Shown: positions 63,688 to 64,000 of the stretch, one piece after another | Layout of the letters: every line of letters begins with the position of its first letter | Numbering within the stretch: the stretch's first letter is position 1 | From: Pohlia nutans | Taxonomy: Eukaryota; Streptophyta; Bryopsida; Bryales; Mniaceae | Assembly: GCA_022496805.1 (NCBI GenBank) | Contig: CM040101.1 | Coordinates: 6,512,501-6,576,500 of the forward strand | Direction of reading: 5' to 3' | Length of the DNA stretch: 64,000 nucleotides | The notes under the pieces: generated by a model | What the model was told of the DNA's origin: nothing | Databases searched by the model: none | The model's input: only the letters and a program-made list of their open reading frames with translations | Translations under genes and position numbers: made by a program

Positions 63688-64000
63688 CATTATTCATTCT
63701 TTCTCCATTTACTTTAGCAGTAGCGGACGAAAATGGTGCATCACAAAGCAATGTTGCTCCAGGGCCTTTTCACACAAGAAAACATGGTCCTATATTCCAT
63801 CCAATTGGATTGCCTAAACCATTTTCAACCCAAGGCACGATTCCAATTCCGCATTGTGATCCTTCGACCGAGGATTGCAATTGTCAATTCCAAAATTGCG
63901 AGATAGTAACACAACAAACGGTGTTTTCAGCAAATTCTAATGATGTTGCAGCCCCTTCTAGCTCAGATGTGTCTACACCAAAGTTTGATGTTGCCCTAGT

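Larger units (their letters stand above)
58193..64000 (+). pseudogene. Small secreted-protein gene disrupted by a Copia insertion; 3' end outside the window
   Basis: The ATG at 58193 opens MAFNTFKTSCSVAL (14 codons to 58234). Copia sequence follows. After the duplicated CATTA (63688-63692) the same frame resumes at 63693 with FILSPFTLAVADENGASQ and stays open for 102 codons to the window end. Ignoring the insert, the start is a clear signal peptide: polar N-region, hydrophobic core, and a likely cut after AVA. The mature part is polar, with a Cys cluster (HCDPSTEDCNCQFQNCE) and a Ser-rich stretch. An upstream TATA box and CT-rich leader support a real gene. I do not recognise the family. With the insert present, translation would run into the LTR, so this allele is probably null unless transcription starts downstream. 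Confidence 0.75.

Overview
This window looks like nuclear DNA of a land plant, probably a seed-free one (bryophyte, lycophyte or fern). The evidence is two spliced eukaryotic genes with GT-AG introns, plant-type transposons (Stowaway, Tourist/Harbinger, CACTA, Copia), and a RAB23-type GTPase. From general knowledge, RAB23 is kept in plant lineages with flagellated sperm and is absent from flowering plants. The lineage is an inference; the sequence alone does not name the species.

Layout. 1-2.4 kb: a Harbinger MITE and a piggyBac-type MITE. 2.4-12.4 kb and 23.0-28.4 kb: two blocks of one satellite-like repeat (full units about 700 bp, short units about 350 bp) with a palindromic core. These blocks are interrupted by two fold-back elements (5.5-7.1 kb and 25.4-26.0 kb) and a probable solo LTR. 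15.6-16.7 kb: a broken, unrecognised ORF. 16.7-23.0 kb: a complete but decayed piggyBac-like DNA transposon bounded by TTAA, with its transposase on the minus strand. 28.8-34.6 kb: CACTA-type sequence with a second CACTA element (3-bp duplication CTT) nested in its coding region, plus several tandem-repeat tracts. 36.6-37.1 kb: another piggyBac MITE.

The real host genes are LSM4 (+, 37423-40206, seven exons, 158 residues) and a RAB23-like GTPase (-, 48282 down to about 43214, six recognised exons). Both carry MITEs in their introns. From 48.6 to 57 kb the sequence is intergenic and rich in MITEs: piggyBac-type, a Stowaway, and a nested pair at 55.3-56.6 kb. The right end holds a young Copia retrotransposon (58235-63687, minus strand). 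Its LTRs look identical, its polyprotein is intact and it has a 5-bp CATTA duplication. It is inserted in the signal-peptide region of a small secreted-protein gene whose ORF resumes after the element and runs off the window.

The main theme is an autonomous-type piggyBac element together with many short elements sharing its TTAA target and CCCYTA-type ends. Other points of interest are a Copia element whose primer site matches the anticodon stem-loop of initiator tRNA-Met (the copia 'half-tRNA' mode) and has non-TG/CA LTR ends, and a host gene disrupted by that element.
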